Assembly: GCA_900757185.1 (NCBI GenBank)
Contig: CAAEMX010000036.1
Location: 8,248 to 72,247, forward strand
Source of the DNA: an uncultured Collinsella sp.
Lineage (GTDB): Bacteria > Actinomycetota > Coriobacteriia > Coriobacteriales > Coriobacteriaceae
Reading direction: 5' to 3'
Length of the DNA: 64,000 nucleotides
This document shows positions 7,760-19,184 of this stretch, piece by piece (position 1 is the first letter of the stretch; each line of letters starts with the position of its first letter). Made by a program: the position numbers and the translations under genes. The notes beneath the pieces are model-generated. The model was given only the letters and a program-made list of their open reading frames with translations. It did no database searches and was not told where the DNA came from.

Positions 7760-8749
7760 CTATGCTTGAGCGGCCAGTTCGGCCTTTGCTTTCTTCAATA
7801 TGGCGTCGAGATCCTCGGAGGAATCCGAAGGAACCTTGCGGACCTCAAACTTGACGCCCTTGGCCTTGAGAGCCTCGATAGTCTTGACGTCGTCATCGCC
7901 CATAGCGACAGCGTTAGTGACGACGACCTTGCCCTTGGAGTGGGCCATGGAACCGATGTTGGCTTCCTTGATGTCGACGCCGGCCTCGATGGCCCTGAGC
8001 AGATCCTGCGGGTTCTCGAACAGCAGCATGGCCTTGGTGTCGCCAAAGCGCGTGTCCTTGACGACCTCGGCCATCTTCTTGATGGGCACGACGTTGGCAT
8101 GGACTCCCGGAGGGGCAGCCTGCTCAATCATGGTCTTGCGGAGCTCGTCGTGAGCAACGCCGTCGGAGACCACGATAATGCGGTTGGGGTTGATCTGCTT
8201 GGTCCACGTGGTGGCCACCTGACCATGCAGCAGACGGGTGTCGATACGGACGTGGGCGATCTTGATGTGCCCATCGCCGATGACCGTTCCCGGAGGAATG
8301 GCACCCGCAGGAGCAGCGGCGGCCGCAGCCGGCTTCTTCTCCTCGGGCTCCAGAGACTCGGGCTTGACGCGCACGCCGGCCTTAGCCTCAGTCACGAGAT
8401 GTTTTGCGATCGCATGTGCAGTGTTCTTTGCGTCAAAGCGCTGCGAATATGCCTCGATGAGCATAGGCAGGTTGACACCGGTGACGATAGCCCAGGAATC
8501 ATGGCCCTCGATGAGACCGCTGATCTGGTTGAAGGGCGTGCCGCCCCACAGATCAACGAGGAAGAGCACCTGCTCCTGGTCCTCGAAGGAAGCGACTGCT
8601 TCCTCGACCTTGGCTCGGAAGTCGTCGGGGCCCATGCTCGGCTCGAGCGAGACCACGGCTACAGACGGCTGATCGCCAAAGACCATCGAGCCCGTCTGCT
8701 TGATTCCAGCCGCCAAGTCACCATGGCTAGCAAGAACAATACTTACCAT
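7760..8749 (-). CDS. manX: PTS mannose-family IIAB fusion
   Basis: 329 residues, cytoplasmic. The ATG has AAGGAGG seven bases upstream. Residues about 1-130 are IIA, with the phosphorylated His in ASHGDLA. An Ala/Pro linker (about 135-160, EEKKPAAAAAAPAGAIPP) joins it to IIB (about 165-329), whose phosphorylated His is in IDTRLLHGQV. Phosphate passes from HPr to IIA to IIB to the sugar bound by IIC/IID. This is the first gene of the operon; a TATACT -10 box lies about 50 bases upstream. Confidence 0.95.
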   Translation of the reverse strand: MVSIVLASHGDLAAGIKQTGSMVFGDQPSVAVVSLEPSMGPDDFRAKVEEAVASFEDQEQVLFLVDLWGGTPFNQISGLIEGHDSWAIVTGVNLPMLIEAYSQRFDAKNTAHAIAKHLVTEAKAGVRVKPESLEPEEKKPAAAAAAPAGAIPPGTVIGDGHIKIAHVRIDTRLLHGQVATTWTKQINPNRIIVVSDGVAHDELRKTMIEQAAPPGVHANVVPIKKMAEVVKDTRFGDTKAMLLFENPQDLLRAIEAGVDIKEANIGSMAHSKGKVVVTNAVAMGDDDVKTIEALKAKGVKFEVRKVPSDSSEDLDAILKKAKAELAAQA

Positions 8750-9069
8750 CACATAACCTCCTTTTTGTCTACGTAATTCCTACACGACAGTTATGGAGTA
8801 TAGCTGCAAATACAGCAGAATTGTTTGAAAAACTGCAAAAGGTAGCATTATTTGTTTAAACGTCTTGTTTTGTTACAAGCTGATTACATTCCAGTTTTTT
8901 GGCTGATTTGCTGCTGAGGATTGATAGCTGATCTATTTACATGACCGAATTGAGCACGCTGTTCATTATTGCCGGTTTTAAACAGACACAAATGTGCTCG
9001 GGTTGAGGCTATTTCGTTTAAACAGATGGTGCTTGACTAATGGTAAGAAATATGCTCTAGCAAAGTAAT
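8750..9069 (-). promoter_or_regulatory. manX upstream region with GTTTAAAC sites
   Basis: AT-rich and without genes. On the minus strand a TATACT box (8797-8802) lies about 50 bases before manX, but its -35 is weak, which fits an activated promoter. The palindrome GTTTAAAC occurs at 8854-8861 and 9016-9023, with a near copy TTTTAAAC at 8976-8983. I saw no GG-N10-GC sigma-54 element, although many mannose PTS operons use sigma-54. Confidence 0.45.
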
Positions 9070-9117
9070 CGTTGGGGACGTTCTTTAATGACTAGTCGTT
9101 TAAGAACGTCCCCAACG
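9070..9117. repeat. GGGGACGTTCTT hairpin repeat
   Basis: A perfect 16-bp stem CGTTGGGGACGTTCTT and complement with a 16-base loop. It lies 7 bases past the hypA stop and may also terminate that transcript. Related copies are near 23.85 kb and, degenerate, near 57.87 kb. Confidence 0.85.
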
Positions 9118-9123
9118 ACTAAG

Positions 9124-9552
9124 TTAGGCGATATGGAGGGGGTTGGCGGCGTCGACGGCGTCGGGGGCATCGGAGAGGCCGTCGGGGGCAGCGTCTGTCG
9201 GGTCCTCGTCGGGGGTCTCGATCTGCTTGATCATGACCTCCTGGCCCTGCAGCAGATAGGTCTCGCCGCTACCGCAATGGGGGCAGGTCTTGCCGTGCTC
9301 GACCGTCGCGTAGTCGCAGCCGCACGCCTCGCAATGCGTCACGGCCTCGACAGGCTCCACAATAAGCTCCGCGCCCTGCGTGATAGGCTTTTTATCTGCC
9401 GCCCAGCGCCAAGCGTCAAGCAGCAGATCGGGAACGACGCCCGAGACCTCGCCCAGGAGCAGTGTCACGCTCGAAACGCGACTCACACCATTGGCGCGCG
9501 CCACATTCTCGACATCGCGAATGATGTGATAGACAATCCCGAGCTCGTGCAC
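9124..9552 (-). CDS. hypA: HypA, nickel metallochaperone for hydrogenase maturation
   Basis: 142 residues from GTG (MHELGI) with AAGGA eight bases upstream. The N-terminal His of MHE binds Ni2+ in this family. The zinc domain has CEAC and CPHC, as CxxC-x13-CxxC. HypA hands Ni to the hydrogenase large subunit with HypB. The C-terminal tail (about 115-142) is acidic and low in complexity, an extension beyond the usual 115 or so residues. It follows the FAD/Fe-S oxidoreductase by 34 bases, away from hypFCDE 28 kb downstream, so it may share that oxidoreductase's TetR control. Confidence 0.93.
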   Translation of the reverse strand: MHELGIVYHIIRDVENVARANGVSRVSSVTLLLGEVSGVVPDLLLDAWRWAADKKPITQGAELIVEPVEAVTHCEACGCDYATVEHGKTCPHCGSGETYLLQGQEVMIKQIETPDEDPTDAAPDGLSDAPDAVDAANPLHIA

Positions 9553-9586
9553 TTTATATTCCTTCCGCCGTTCCCGTTATGGCCAC

Positions 9587-12364
9587 TTACTTGCGACCGA
9601 ATTTAATCTTGATCGCGCGCTTGAGCGCGTACTTGCCCAGGCTTGGGAGCTTTTGCTCGTATTTGACCATCGTGGAGCACTCGGGGCGGTCGCGATCCAG
9701 ATGGATGGCGTCAAACGCGCACTTGGTGGTGCACAGGCCGCAGCCGATGCACTTGTTGGGGTCGACGATCGAGGCACCGCAGCCCAGGCAGCGAGCGGTC
9801 TCGGCGCGCACCTGCTCCTCGGTAAAGGTCTCGACGTACTCGCTAAAGGGCGCAGCCTTCTCGCGCTCGCGGTCGACACGTGCCACCTCGCGGCTCGCGT
9901 TGTCATAGCTCTCAATCACAACATCGTCACGGTCAAGCGCGGTGTAGCGGCGCTGGTTGCGGCCGATGGTGAGCGTGGAGCCCGGCTGCACAAAGCGATG
10001 GATGGACACGGCGGCCTCGTGACCGGCGGCGATGGCGTCGATAGCAAAGCTGGGACCGGTGTAGACGTCGCCGCCCACAAAGATGTCGGGCTCGGCGGTC
10101 TGGTACGTCTGCGGATCGGCAAGGGCACCCTGGCCGCGGCCGAGCTCCACCTTGGAGCCAGCCAGCAGGTCGCCCCACACAATGGACTGGCCAATCGACA
10201 TGACGACACGGTCGGCATCGACACGGCGCAAGTCGTTCTCGTCATACTCGGGCGCAAAACGGCCCTCGTCGTCAAAGACACGCGTGCAGCGCTTGAAGGT
10301 GATACCGCACACACGACCGGCCTCGTCCAGGTGAATCTCCTTGGGGCCCCAGCCGCAGCTAATGTGCGCGCCGTCCTCGATGGCCTCGCGACGCTCCTCC
10401 TCGCTGGCAGGCATCTGGGCCTCGCTCTCCAGGCAGAACATCTCAACGTGCTCGGAACCCAGACGGCAGGCGTTGCGCGCGACGTCGATGGCCACGTTGC
10501 CGCCGCCCACCACGATGGTGTGCCCGGGCAGCGCGTCGATCTTGCCGCTGTTGACCTCGCGCAAAAAGTCGACGGCCACGGTCACGTCCTCGGCATCCTC
10601 GCCCGGAATACCGGCAAGGCGGCCACCCTGGCAGCCAATGGCCACGTAAAAGGCCTTAAAGCCCTGCGCGCGAAGCTCGTCGAGCGTCACATCGCGACCG
10701 ACCTCCACGCCATAGCGGAACTCGGCGCCCATCAGGCGAATGACCTCGACCTCGGCCTCGATAACGTCCTTCTGCAGCTTAAAGCTGGGAATGCCATAGG
10801 TGAGCATGCCGCCCGGGCGCTCGTTCTTCTCGAACACGACGGGCTTGTAGCCCTTCTCGGCCAGGTAGAAAGCGCAGGACAGGCCGGCCGGACCGGCGCC
10901 GATGATGGCGATCTTCTGGTCGAAGCCGCCGGCACGCGTCGGGGTCACCACAGGCGGGACATAGCGAGTCGCGGCATCCAGATCGCGCTGGGCGATAAAC
11001 TTCTTGACCTCGTCGATAGCCACGGCCTCGTCCACGCGACCGCGGGTGCAGGCATCCTCGCAGCGGCGGTTGCACACACGGCCGCAGATAGCGGGCAGCG
11101 GGTTCTCGCGCTTGATGAGCGCCAGAGCCTCGTCGTAGCGGCCCTGCGCCGCAAGCTTTAAGTAGCCCTGAACGGCAACGTGAGCGGGGCAAGCCGTCTT
11201 GCAGGGCGCGGTGCCAGACTCGTGCGTCTCGATGCGGTTGTCGTTGCGGTAGTTGGGCGACCACTTGGTGTGATCCCACTTGGTGGCATCGGGCAGCTCC
11301 TGGCGCGGATACTCGGGCACGCGGCCGCCGGCCTTTTTGCTGCAAAGCTTCTGGCCCAGTTTGGCGGCGCCGGCCGGACACACCTCAACGCAGCGACCGC
11401 AGGCCACGCACTTGTCCTTCTCGACCTTGGCGACATAGGCTGAGCGCGACAGGTTGGGCGTGTTGAACAGCTGCGAAGTGCGCAGGGCGTAGCACACGTT
11501 GACGTTGCAGTTGCAGATGGCGAAGATTTTGTTCTCACCGTCGATGTTGGTGATCTGGTGCACAAAGCCGTTGTCCTCGGCCTGGCGCAGGATGTCGTAG
11601 ACCTCCTCGCGCGTCACATAATGGCCGCGGTCGGTCTCGACCACGTAGTCGGCCATATCGCCCACGGCGATGCACCAATCGGCCGGGTCGTCGGCGCAGC
11701 CCTCTCCCATCACGCGACGGCTCGCGCGGCAGCTGCAAGTGCTGGCGGCATACTTACCCTCGTATTTGTCGAGCCAATGCTCGATATGCTCGATCGGCAC
11801 CGAGGTGCTCGCGGCATCGATGGCCTTCTCGACCGGAATGACATGCATGCCGATGCCGGCACCGCCAGGCGGCACCATCGGCGTGGCCTTGGACAGCGGT
11901 CCCTTGGACGCCTGCTCAAAGAACTTAGCATAGACCGGGTGCTCCTCGAGCTGGCCCATGCGCATGTTGAGGAACTCGGCAGAACCCGGCACCAGCATGG
12001 GCAGCACCCACTGCTTGGCGCGCTCGGGGTTTTCCCAGTTGTACTCGAGCAGACCCGTGTAGCTCATGTCATCGAGCATTTTTTCGATCTGGGCCTCGGG
12101 CATGCCGGTGAGCTTGACCATCTCGGGCAGCGTATAGGGACGGCGCATCTTCATCTTGCAGAGCACTTCGGCCTGCTCGTCGGTTGCGGCCTCGGCAAAC
12201 GACCAGTACTCGTAGCCCAGCAGCTCGTCGCGGTGCAACAGGCGGTTGGTGCAGTGCTCACACAGTTTGACGATGGCCTCGCGCGGATGCTCCGGTATCG
12301 GCGGCACGAACTCCGCGCCGATATCGGGCTCGGTATAGCTAATCCCCGGTCCGTTGAGAATCAT
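9587..12364 (-). CDS. FAD-dependent oxidoreductase, GltD-like, with 4Fe-4S clusters
   Basis: 925 residues from an ATG with AAGGGA six bases upstream. Residues about 1-330 are a Cys-containing domain (CEHCTN, CSCRAS, CNCNVNVC), followed by a ferredoxin motif CVACGRCVEVCPAG. Next is a GltD-type half: an alpha-helical Fe-S domain (CKTACPAHVAVQGY, CGRVCNRRCEDAC), FAD site IAIIGAGPAGLSCAFYLAEKGY, NAD(P) site IVVGGGNVAIDVARNA, and the GGDVYTGPSFAIDAIAAGHEAA FAD block. A C-terminal CIGCGLCTTKCAFDAI motif ends it. Proteins of this type pass electrons between NAD(P)H and ferredoxin-like carriers in anaerobes; the substrate here is unknown. It heads a two-gene unit with hypA and is divergent from a TetR gene across twin operators. 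Confidence 0.8.
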   Translation of the reverse strand: MILNGPGISYTEPDIGAEFVPPIPEHPREAIVKLCEHCTNRLLHRDELLGYEYWSFAEAATDEQAEVLCKMKMRRPYTLPEMVKLTGMPEAQIEKMLDDMSYTGLLEYNWENPERAKQWVLPMLVPGSAEFLNMRMGQLEEHPVYAKFFEQASKGPLSKATPMVPPGGAGIGMHVIPVEKAIDAASTSVPIEHIEHWLDKYEGKYAASTCSCRASRRVMGEGCADDPADWCIAVGDMADYVVETDRGHYVTREEVYDILRQAEDNGFVHQITNIDGENKIFAICNCNVNVCYALRTSQLFNTPNLSRSAYVAKVEKDKCVACGRCVEVCPAGAAKLGQKLCSKKAGGRVPEYPRQELPDATKWDHTKWSPNYRNDNRIETHESGTAPCKTACPAHVAVQGYLKLAAQGRYDEALALIKRENPLPAICGRVCNRRCEDACTRGRVDEAVAIDEVKKFIAQRDLDAATRYVPPVVTPTRAGGFDQKIAIIGAGPAGLSCAFYLAEKGYKPVVFEKNERPGGMLTYGIPSFKLQKDVIEAEVEVIRLMGAEFRYGVEVGRDVTLDELRAQGFKAFYVAIGCQGGRLAGIPGEDAEDVTVAVDFLREVNSGKIDALPGHTIVVGGGNVAIDVARNACRLGSEHVEMFCLESEAQMPASEEERREAIEDGAHISCGWGPKEIHLDEAGRVCGITFKRCTRVFDDEGRFAPEYDENDLRRVDADRVVMSIGQSIVWGDLLAGSKVELGRGQGALADPQTYQTAEPDIFVGGDVYTGPSFAIDAIAAGHEAAVSIHRFVQPGSTLTIGRNQRRYTALDRDDVVIESYDNASREVARVDREREKAAPFSEYVETFTEEQVRAETARCLGCGASIVDPNKCIGCGLCTTKCAFDAIHLDRDRPECSTMVKYEQKLPSLGKYALKRAIKIKFGRK

Positions 12365-12452
12365 GGTTATCCCTTCTCTTGCCGCAGCCCGGCGAGACCG
12401 CAGCGCCCCTCTTTTTTTGCAGGCCGGGCATGCCCCCATGCCGTTCACCCGC

Positions 12453-12500
12453 TATTGTTGACATTGTGTCAAAAACAGTATTGACGAACCGTCAACAATA
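12453..12500. promoter_or_regulatory. Twin TetR-type operators between oxidoreductase and TetR
   Basis: Two perfect 15-bp dyads, TTGACA-TTG-TGTCAA (12458-12472) and TTGACG-AAC-CGTCAA (12481-12495), share TTGAC-N5-GTCAA and are centred 23 bp apart. The pair is enclosed by a 10-bp inverted repeat TATTGTTGAC/GTCAACAATA. On the minus strand a TTGAAT-N17-AATACT promoter would be covered by them. The adjacent TetR protein is the obvious ligand. Confidence 0.7.
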
Positions 12501-12554
12501 TTCAAGACTGTTAGGCGAACGGTCGGGCCCAAACGGATGAAAGGCGGCAAACGC

Positions 12555-13217
12555 ATGAGCGATAACACGGCAAACATCTCTGTGGCTGATGCCGTCCTCG
12601 CGTCCGACAGCACGGCAAAGCGCCTGACGGGCGACGAACGCCGTCGCGAGATCCTCGATGCCGTGCGCACCGTAAGCTCCGAGCTGGGCGTGTCCCACCT
12701 ATCCGTCTCGGCCGTAACCAAGCGAGCCGGCTGCACGCGCTCGCTGTTCTACCACTACTTCGCCGACATGGACGCCGCCGTCACCGCCGTCATGGACGAG
12801 GCAATCGACGGTTTTATCTCCGAGCTCGAGACGTGGAATGCCGGCCGCACCGTTGGTGATATCGAGGGCGCGCTCGACACCGTCGCCCCGCTCTTTAAAC
12901 GCCTGGTCGCCAGCGGCCACGAGCTGCCGAGCACGCTCACCTCGAGCAGCGGCGCGCTCTACGGCGGCTTTTTGCACAACGTGGTCCAGCGCGTGGCGCA
13001 GTATATCTGCGATACCACCGTGGTGGATTTTGTCGCCCATCATGAGCTACGCATCGACCATGTCTACGAGACGTTCTACACCCTCATCATGGGTCTTTTG
13101 ATGTATATCCGCACGCACCCCGATGTGCCCGACGAGACGGTCAAGGAAATCATCGCCTCGACACTCCACATCGAGGGCTATACCGCCAAGTATCCGGAGC
13201 GCAAGCCCCAGAACTGA
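12555..13217 (+). CDS. TetR/AcrR-family regulator
   Basis: 220 residues; the chosen ATG (MSDNTAN) has AAAGGCGG seven bases upstream, while an ATG six codons earlier overlaps that site. The DNA-binding helices are about 28-75 (RREILDAVRTVSSELGVSHLSVSAVTKRAGCTRSLFYHYFADMDAAV), with the FYHYF signature of the family. The C-terminal helical domain would bind an unknown ligand. It is divergent from the FAD/Fe-S oxidoreductase-hypA unit and followed by a DUF5692 gene 63 bases on, so either may be its target. Confidence 0.88.
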   Translation: MSDNTANISVADAVLASDSTAKRLTGDERRREILDAVRTVSSELGVSHLSVSAVTKRAGCTRSLFYHYFADMDAAVTAVMDEAIDGFISELETWNAGRTVGDIEGALDTVAPLFKRLVASGHELPSTLTSSSGALYGGFLHNVVQRVAQYICDTTVVDFVAHHELRIDHVYETFYTLIMGLLMYIRTHPDVPDETVKEIIASTLHIEGYTAKYPERKPQN

Positions 13218-13280
13218 CGACATTTGGCCAAACTGCCCGCGATCAGAAGAGGGGCCGCGGGCTTGTGAAAGGAGAGCAGC

Positions 13281-14288
13281 ATGCTGTTCGATGTTTGGGG
13301 TAGCAATACCCTTATCCACTGGGCCGGCTGGGCCATGGTCTTTATTGGCCTGATCGTGCTCAACGAGGTAGGCAGGCGCACCAAGCTGGGCGCGGCCATC
13401 ATCTTTGGCGTGGCTCCGCTGGCCATGACCATCTACTGCATCGCCATCGCCGTCGGCGTTTCGCAGGGTGCCGAATGGGCGCTCACCAACCCCACCCATG
13501 TGTACCAGAACAGCTGGTTCCACTACGCCAAGGTATACGCGGCGCTGGCCGGTTGCTGGGGCTTCATTGCCATTAAGTACCAGTGGGGCAAGATCGGCAA
13601 GGCGCATTGGTTCCGCGCATGGCCGTTTGTGATCGTCGCCATCAACATCATGATCGCCGTCGTGTCCGACTTTGAGAGCGCCTATCACTTCTTTGTCCTG
13701 GGCGAGTCCACCTGGGTCACCTCCGAAGGTGCTACGCAGCTGGCCGGCTGGAACAACGTGTTCAACGGCATCGCCGGTATCATCAACATCTTCTGCATGA
13801 CCGGTTGGTGGAGCGTCTACGCCTCCGAGGATCAGACCGACATGCTGTGGCCCGATATGACCTGGGTCTACATCATCGCCTACGATATCTGGAACTTCTG
13901 CTACACCTACAACTGTCTGCCCACCCACTCCTGGTTCTGCGGCTTTGCGCTGCTGCTGGCGCCCACCGTCGCCGCCTTTATCTGGAACAAGGGCGGCTGG
14001 ATCCAGAACCGCGCCTTTACGCTGGCTATTTGGTGCATGTTTGCCCAGGTGTTCCCGTTCTTCCAGGAGGAGTCCATCTTTGTGACCCACTCCACGCTCG
14101 ACCCCAGCGCCGCTACCGCGGTCTCGATCGCCGCACTGGTCGCCAACGTCGCCGCGATCATCTACATCGCCTACCGCGCCAAGAAGCTCGGCCGCAATCC
14201 CTACAAGCAGGATGTCTTTGAGGGCACCAGCGATTGGGAGAAGGCCACCGCCCGCCGCGCCAAGGTGGATTACGCACACGCCGAGTAA
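13281..14288 (+). CDS. DUF5692 family membrane protein
   Basis: 335 residues with AAAGGAG seven bases before the ATG. About eight to nine hydrophobic segments rich in Trp and Tyr (for example WAGWAMVFIGLIVLNEVGR, YAKVYAALAGCWGFIAIKY) and few charged residues mark it as a polytopic inner-membrane protein. I recognise the DUF5692 pattern; no function is established to my knowledge. The tail is soluble and charged. It is probably co-transcribed with tetR, and a strong terminator follows. Confidence 0.75.
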   Translation: MLFDVWGSNTLIHWAGWAMVFIGLIVLNEVGRRTKLGAAIIFGVAPLAMTIYCIAIAVGVSQGAEWALTNPTHVYQNSWFHYAKVYAALAGCWGFIAIKYQWGKIGKAHWFRAWPFVIVAINIMIAVVSDFESAYHFFVLGESTWVTSEGATQLAGWNNVFNGIAGIINIFCMTGWWSVYASEDQTDMLWPDMTWVYIIAYDIWNFCYTYNCLPTHSWFCGFALLLAPTVAAFIWNKGGWIQNRAFTLAIWCMFAQVFPFFQEESIFVTHSTLDPSAATAVSIAALVANVAAIIYIAYRAKKLGRNPYKQDVFEGTSDWEKATARRAKVDYAHAE

Positions 14289-14355
14289 CATGTTTATTCC
14301 GTCCACATTTGAATGTAGGCAAACTTAGCCGATACCGCAATCGCGCGTCATGCGC

Positions 14356-14394
14356 AGCCCCGGAAAGCGATTCGCCCGCTTTCCGGGGCTTTTT
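14356..14394 (+). terminator. Rho-independent terminator after DUF5692 gene
   Basis: A perfect 14-bp stem AGCCCCGGAAAGCG/CGCTTTCCGGGGCT with a 7-base loop and TTTTG following. Nothing further is seen up to the next gene. Confidence 0.9.
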
Positions 14395-14542
14395 GTTGTT
14401 GCGCGCATTCACGCACATATTCCATTCGCACACACATTCAAAACCTCTCGCACAGATAAAATCAGATTTCCGATCGCCTGACAGCTCTATATGACCTTGT
14501 TTTTGGGTACATTGTTGTCCCGATATTGAGCTTGGGGGATAT

Positions 14543-16039
14543 ATGAAAGATGAGACGAGGGGCCAAGAGGATGCGAACCAAGATGCAGAAGCTTGCGCTG
14601 AGGCCTTGGAGAGCTTAGACCGGATTTCACTCGATGAGATTGCGTTTGACGATTCGGGCGTTGGTGTGCAGGATGAGCCGGAAGCCGAGGCGCAGTCCGA
14701 TGATCAGGATGCAGACGACGTTGAGCCTGCCAAAGATGAGGCAGGTCACGAAGACACCGAAAGCGAGGCCGGCAATCAGCTCGAATCCGACACGGGCGAG
14801 GAAACCGTCTTGCTCGACAGCTTGCCGGCCGAGGATTCGCTGACCCGCGAGCTTCCTGGCCTGGGTTCCGCACCAGCCGTGGACGAGACCATCGCCATGG
14901 GCGATATTCCCCTGCCGTCCGTTCCCTCGGCACGCGAGGCCGAGGTTCGCCATCGCAAGATGTCGCCCAAGCGCCGCAATCTGATGGTCGCCGGTGTCGT
15001 GGCCGTCGCGCTCGTCGCCGGTGGTGCAGGCTATGCTGCCTGGAACGGATATCAGCAAGAGCAGGCTGCCGCCGTCGCCGCCAATGCCCACACGATGATG
15101 TCGGTGCAGATTGGCGTACATGCCGCGGGGCTCGACTGTTCCACCGGCTCCAAGATTCCCGTACAGGTAAGTGGCCAGGATTCTGACGGATCCTCCGTAA
15201 GCGAAACACTCTATGTTGACGAGCACGGCCGTGGCATCAAACTACTACCCGGTGACTACACACTCTCCATTGCCGCCTCCCCCATCGCGTCCGACGGCAC
15301 CGTCTATACCGTGCCGACCACCAAGGCGCAGGTCACGATCAAGAGCGACGGACAGGACCTAAGCAGCCAGGCCGCCTTTAAGCTCAAGGTGCCTTCGGCC
15401 GACACGGTAACCGACGACCAGATCGATGCCGCCGCCAAATATGCCGAGGAGGGAGGCGCGAGCTCCGCCGCCACCGCCAAGGTGCTCCAGCAGGCGGCAA
15501 CCGCGCGGCGCGACGCCGCCGTCAATGCCGTGAGCGCGCAAAAGGCACAGGCAGCCCGCGATGCTGACGCTCGCCACAAGGCAACCGACCTCTACCAGCT
15601 CGATATCCCCGTCGAGTGGTACGGCAAGGTCGAGACTTGGCAAAATGGCAGCACGCTATGCATCTATCTTGCCGGCGACAGCGATACGCCGATTGTGACG
15701 CTCGTCGCGGTGCGCGAGGGCGAGAGCTTTACGCCCGATGAGGGCGATACGGTTTTGGGTGCGGCCAATCTAGGCAACGGTTATACCGTCTACGCCAGCG
15801 GCCCCGTCTATCCGTACGTGGTGCCCCAGACCATCAACGGACGGACGCAGAATCCCGTGTCAACCTACCCCATGGACACGGCCATTGAGCTTGTCGAGCT
15901 TACGACCGGCAACCGCTACACCTATAGCCAGATCAAGAACGTACTGGTCGGCAAAGACGGCAAAGCCGACGCCGCGACCAAACTCGAGACCGACTACCTC
16001 GCGCAGATCCTGCTACCGAGCATCAAAGCCCAGGACTAG
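14543..16039 (+). CDS. Single-pass membrane protein with acidic cytoplasmic tail, unknown
   Basis: 498 residues, family not recognised. Residues 1-140 are very acidic and low in complexity (Asp/Glu/Ala). RHRKMSPKRR at about 137-145 is the positive-inside stop, and about 146-168 is one transmembrane helix. The rest should be outside: a beta-rich part with one Cys (about 183-270, including LLPGDYTLSIAASPIASDG, similar to carboxypeptidase-regulatory-like modules), an Ala-rich helix (about 300-345), and a second beta domain (about 350-470, EWYGKVETWQNGSTLCIYLAG). No catalytic motif is visible. It could be a signalling or envelope-binding protein. The ATG is preceded by TGGGGGATAT. Confidence 0.6.
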   Translation: MKDETRGQEDANQDAEACAEALESLDRISLDEIAFDDSGVGVQDEPEAEAQSDDQDADDVEPAKDEAGHEDTESEAGNQLESDTGEETVLLDSLPAEDSLTRELPGLGSAPAVDETIAMGDIPLPSVPSAREAEVRHRKMSPKRRNLMVAGVVAVALVAGGAGYAAWNGYQQEQAAAVAANAHTMMSVQIGVHAAGLDCSTGSKIPVQVSGQDSDGSSVSETLYVDEHGRGIKLLPGDYTLSIAASPIASDGTVYTVPTTKAQVTIKSDGQDLSSQAAFKLKVPSADTVTDDQIDAAAKYAEEGGASSAATAKVLQQAATARRDAAVNAVSAQKAQAARDADARHKATDLYQLDIPVEWYGKVETWQNGSTLCIYLAGDSDTPIVTLVAVREGESFTPDEGDTVLGAANLGNGYTVYASGPVYPYVVPQTINGRTQNPVSTYPMDTAIELVELTTGNRYTYSQIKNVLVGKDGKADAATKLETDYLAQILLPSIKAQD

Positions 16040-16080
16040 CCGCCCCAAGACAGCCGCCCAACACCCACACCCCTAACGCA

Positions 16081-16145
16081 GTTGCGGTGAAATAGGGAAT
16101 GTTTTTGCTGGTCAAACCGCAAAACAGTCCCTATTTCACCGCAAC
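16081..16145. repeat. AATAGGGA hairpin repeat
   Basis: Twenty-five-base arms beginning GTTGCGGTGAAATAGGGA and their complement, one mismatch, 15-base loop. It belongs in style to the GGGA-containing intergenic hairpins of this genome and lies between convergent genes. Confidence 0.85.
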
Positions 16146-16158
16146 TTTTTGGTGGCAC

Positions 16159-16344
16159 TCAGCGCCAGGGGTCGGCTTCGAACATTGGCTCGCGCTCGGG
16201 GCGGCGATCGCTGTAGGGGTCGTAGCCATCGTCGTCCTCGTTCTCGGCACGGATGTAGGGATCGCGCGGCTTGGGCGCCGGCTTAGGCGCAGGCTTGGGT
16301 GCGGCATCGATCGCCGGCGTGTTCGTCTTGTTCTTGTCTATCAT
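16159..16344 (-). CDS. 61-residue Pro-rich/acidic small protein
   Basis: The ATG (MIDKNKTNTP) has AAGGAG eight bases upstream, which decides the start; the longer frame runs into the preceding terminator. The protein has a KPAPKPAPKP stretch at about 16-26, then a charged, Tyr/Asp-rich tail (DDDGYDPYSDRRPEREP). It is probably disordered and cytoplasmic. No family is recognised. It lies downstream of clpB but behind a terminator. Confidence 0.55.
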   Translation of the reverse strand: MIDKNKTNTPAIDAAPKPAPKPAPKPRDPYIRAENEDDDGYDPYSDRRPEREPMFEADPWR

Positions 16345-16396
16345 CTGCATATCTCCTTGCCATGTACTCATGCTCAACATCATCGATTGTCGCACG

Positions 16397-16434
16397 AAAA
16401 AAGGGCGGCGGACCCGATTGGATCCGCCGCCCTT
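16397..16434 (-). terminator. Terminator of clpB
   Basis: A 12-bp stem AAGGGCGGCGGA/TCCGCCGCCCTT, 10-base loop, then a run of U on the minus strand. It starts about 40 bases past the clpB stop. Confidence 0.9.
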
Positions 16435-16476
16435 GGCGTTTTGCGATGAGGGGCGGTTTAAAGCCGGCCCCAAAAT

Positions 16477-19104
<2,628 letters not shown>

Positions 19105-19184
19105 GGAATCACCTCTCTTGGGGTGGCCGCCCTACGGGGCGGCTTCACGTTGTTCGAGAAGTATTGTTGCCAGCTTTGCGCAAT

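Noticed and set aside
6893..8776. 627-codon plus-strand frame across the man operon
   Set aside because: Spans several real genes on the other strand; no family resemblance.
8750..8900. Sigma-54 promoter for the mannose PTS
   Set aside because: Looked for GG-N10-GC at -24/-12; the best stretch TGCTACCTTTTGCA lacks the GG.
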